NCBI RefSeq assembly: GCF_032854445.1
Contig: NC_088295.1
Span: forward strand, 22,369,385 to 22,433,384
Source of the DNA: Liolophura sinensis
Lineage: Eukaryota > Mollusca > Polyplacophora > Chitonida > Chitonidae
Direction: 5' to 3'
DNA: 64,000 nt
Shown here piece by piece: positions 61,740-64,000 of this stretch (position 1 is the first letter of the stretch; each line of letters starts with the position of its first letter). A model generated the notes under the pieces. That model ran no database searches, was not told the origin of the DNA, and saw nothing but the letters and a program-made list of their open reading frames with translations. A program made the translations under genes and the position numbers.

Positions 61740-61962
61740 AATATTTATTTATTTATTTATTTGATTGATGATTACACTCTACTCAATAACATTTAACTCA
61801 TACGACGGCAACCAGCAATATGGTGGGAGGAAACCGGGCATAGCCCAGGGGGAAACCCACGACCATCCGCAGGCTGCTGTCCGACCTTCCCATGTATGGC
61901 TAGAGTGGAAGTCAGCATGAGCTGGACTTGAACTCACAGTGGCCACATTTGTGCAATATCTG
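61740..61962 (-). mobile_element. SINE family A copy in the last TMEM94 intron
   Basis: On the minus strand: GTGAGTTCAAGTCCAGCTCA, GGGAAGGTCGGACAGCAGCC, GGGTTTCCCCCTGGGCTATG, the CGTATGAGTTAAATG tail region and an A-rich tail of AAATAAATAAATAAATA. The tRNA head is mostly lost. Confidence 0.85.
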
Positions 61963-62744
61963 CTGCAAGTTTTAGTCAGAATATTCAGACTGGGAGAGAC
62001 CCCTTGATCAGAAACAAACAGCTCGTGAAAACTGTGGGGACAAGTACATGTAATCTGTAATTTGTTTAAAATGCCAGGGCTTGTTTTCCTTGCTTCCCGG
62101 AATACCACAAAACATTTTATGAAATTTGAGTGAAAAATGTACTACATGTACAACATTCTGAAATAAGGAGAGCTAAACAAAGTTTGTTTTATAAACAAGG
62201 TCATCTAACTGCCACATCCTGCCATTGTCAAAGCAGAAGAATCCTGTAAAGAGCAGTTTTGTAATGGTTCGAAGCTTTGCATGTCATCTTTAAACATGTT
62301 ACAAGTATAAATTTATTTTGTAGATCAATTAACGTTTAGCAACTTAGAGACATGGGTAACATATTGACCTATATTATTATACATCATGTCCATGTATTGG
62401 TACATACCTTTGTTGCTGCGCTCAACCAATCAGTGTACAGCACTTCTCCCCACAGTACCCATAGTTTTCGCAGAACCACTTGTTGTTTTAGATATGATGA
62501 TTTGTGCTAAATAGGGTAGCCCATGACTGACTCAAACAACCTTGACATTGTGCATGTACTTCAGCTTTGCCTAAAGCAATGTTGTGTCCTCTTCAGTCAT
62601 GATCTAACCTCTAATTAGTACATTATTAATACATTGTGCTGTAACCTGTTTTGCCTCAACACAAAACTGGGCCATATTGTGTTCTACATTCTCACACATG
62701 TAACACAGGTTTGAGGTCACCTCCACTCTCTCATTGTAAAAGTG

Positions 62745-62905
62745 CATGTCCTCATTCATTTACTTATTTATGTTATCTGATTGTCATTTTACACTGCACT
62801 CGAGAGTATTTGACTAAATACAAGATTGGCGAGCATTATGGTGGGAGGATTCTGGGCAAACCCACGACCATCCACAGCCTGGTTGCTGGCAGACCTTGCC
62901 ATGTT
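62745..62905 (-). mobile_element. SINE family A fragment in the last TMEM94 intron
   Basis: On the minus strand: CATGGCAAGGTCTGCCAGCA, GTGGATGGTCGTGGGTTTGC, TCCTCCCACCATAATGCTCG and an AT-rich tail. The head is absent and part of the body is deleted. Confidence 0.8.
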
Positions 62906-64000
62906 GCCATTCATGGTGGCAGAAATAATAATACAGTATGTTGTAATGTGATTGAGGGAATACCACTAGTCTAGTGGGGTTTAACCTTATTTGTGTGGGA
63001 GAGAATTTATTATAGAAAAAGGTAGCAGGTCTACTGTTTTACATTATTGGTTGTTTGGTGGCAAAGCTAAAAATTTCTCTTCCATCTGTGTATTGTACTA
63101 ATATTTTCCCATATTGTATATTCTGTATCGTTGTTATATGACTTAAAAGTTACTAAGTACTAGGTAAAACCCCAAGCATACATTTTATGTGTGAAATCAT
63201 GAACATGCACCAGATTATGTTGGTTGGGAAAATGTTTGATCTACCGATCTCCATCTTATTGGGATGGATAAATGGACTCAGTGAATATCTTCATTTGATA
63301 GTTAAGGCTTAGTTGGGAGCATTTTTATTCTGAAGAAAACTGAAAAAGAGCTGAAAACTATACAGTGTGCACACGATTGCCAACACAATACACGTAGAGC
63401 ACCCGTTAACGCCCAGAGATCTGATTTAAGCTTAGGACGTATGCATGTTAAACTGTACACTTTCTTGCCTCATGAAGTGCTACATCCTGTTTTTTTGTCT
63501 TTTTTTTTTTGTTTTCCACCAAGTTGTCATGTGTGATGCATTTGAGGACCTCAGTAATGTGACAGTGTACACTGTAACATGCACACACCAGGTGAATGGG
63601 TCATAGTTTAGTCATTGGTTGAGTTATTTTAGGTTATTTTTCATGAAGCCAGTTTTCAAGGTTCCCCTGACCCGGTTGTGTCTGCCATCAGTACAGCTCA
63701 CCCTGTACTGTTATAGGGCAGGCAGACTTTCGCAACAGCAGACAGTACAAGCCACTCTAATTTAACCTCCATGCACTGATAGCAACCCAGTTTTTCCTAA
63801 GCCTTTTGTTTAGCTGACCAAGCTTCTATCCCCATTATGGAAAAATGAGACTGACCTTATTGGAGCTCTGTCTCCTTACACCCCTCTCTGTGTAACATGG
63901 ACTAACTGGAAGGACATACTGGAATTCATCTTGGGTGGTACCAAGTGAATAAATAGTAGTGCTGTACATGTAGGATATTGTGTCTTTTGTTTATTTTCTT

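Larger units (their letters stand above)
58459..64000 (+). other. TMEM94 intron 10 and beyond; no further certain exon
   Basis: The exon at 58400-58458 has a good donor (GTAGGG), and no following exon with recognisable TMEM94 similarity appears before the window ends, so the intron exceeds 5.5 kb or includes small exons I cannot prove. A 9-base candidate (AACTCTCAG, about 60681-60689) sits between AG and GTGAAG. An open block of 44 codons follows a TTTAG at about 63810-63947. Confidence 0.4.

Overview
The window is animal nuclear DNA. Every recognisable cellular gene is split by GT-AG introns, the DNA is AT-rich, and it is full of tRNA-derived SINEs, an I-type LINE and a hAT DNA transposon. 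The commonest SINE ends in AATAAATAAATA-type tails and looks like families I associate with molluscs and other lophotrochozoans. I therefore favour a marine lophotrochozoan, probably a mollusc, but the sequence alone does not prove the phylum. No RNA gene, CRISPR array or prokaryotic operon is present.

Layout. Positions 1-6235 hold a decayed LINE (end of the endonuclease, reverse transcriptase, RNase H, CCHC-like tail). A SINE (1517-1767, 12-base target duplication) and a 3.1 kb hAT element (2488-5580, 5-base target duplication) have inserted into it. A 30-base minisatellite lies at 7205-7870. Five host genes follow: TMEM26-like (minus, 15214 to 10347, 3 coding exons), WIPI2 (minus, 27590 to 19335, 11 coding exons, 514 residues), CYBC1/EROS (minus, 35129 to 31405, 6 coding exons, 217 residues), HEXD (plus, 37730 to 48459 or slightly beyond, first coding exon not found) and the 5' part of TMEM94 (plus, 52220 to 58458, continuing past the window). 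For TMEM26, WIPI2, CYBC1, HEXD and TMEM94 I joined exons by hand; the intron phases agree at nearly every junction, which is strong internal support.

How the genes relate. They do not form a pathway in any obvious way. WIPI2 works in autophagosome formation, CYBC1 is an ER chaperone for the NADPH oxidase membrane subunits, HEXD is a GH20 hexosaminidase, and TMEM94 is a P-type-ATPase-like ER membrane protein. CYBC1 and HEXD are also close neighbours on human chromosome 17q25.3 (from memory), so their head-to-head pairing here points to an ancient linkage, perhaps with a shared promoter region.

Most notable structures: a SINE-like insertion at the splice acceptor of TMEM94 exon 8, whose target duplication rebuilt the acceptor; a 1.44 kb minisatellite of about 50 units of 29 bases in HEXD intron 6 with an 8-unit higher-order repeat; the nested transposons at the left end; and strong over-representation of the palindrome TACATGTA.
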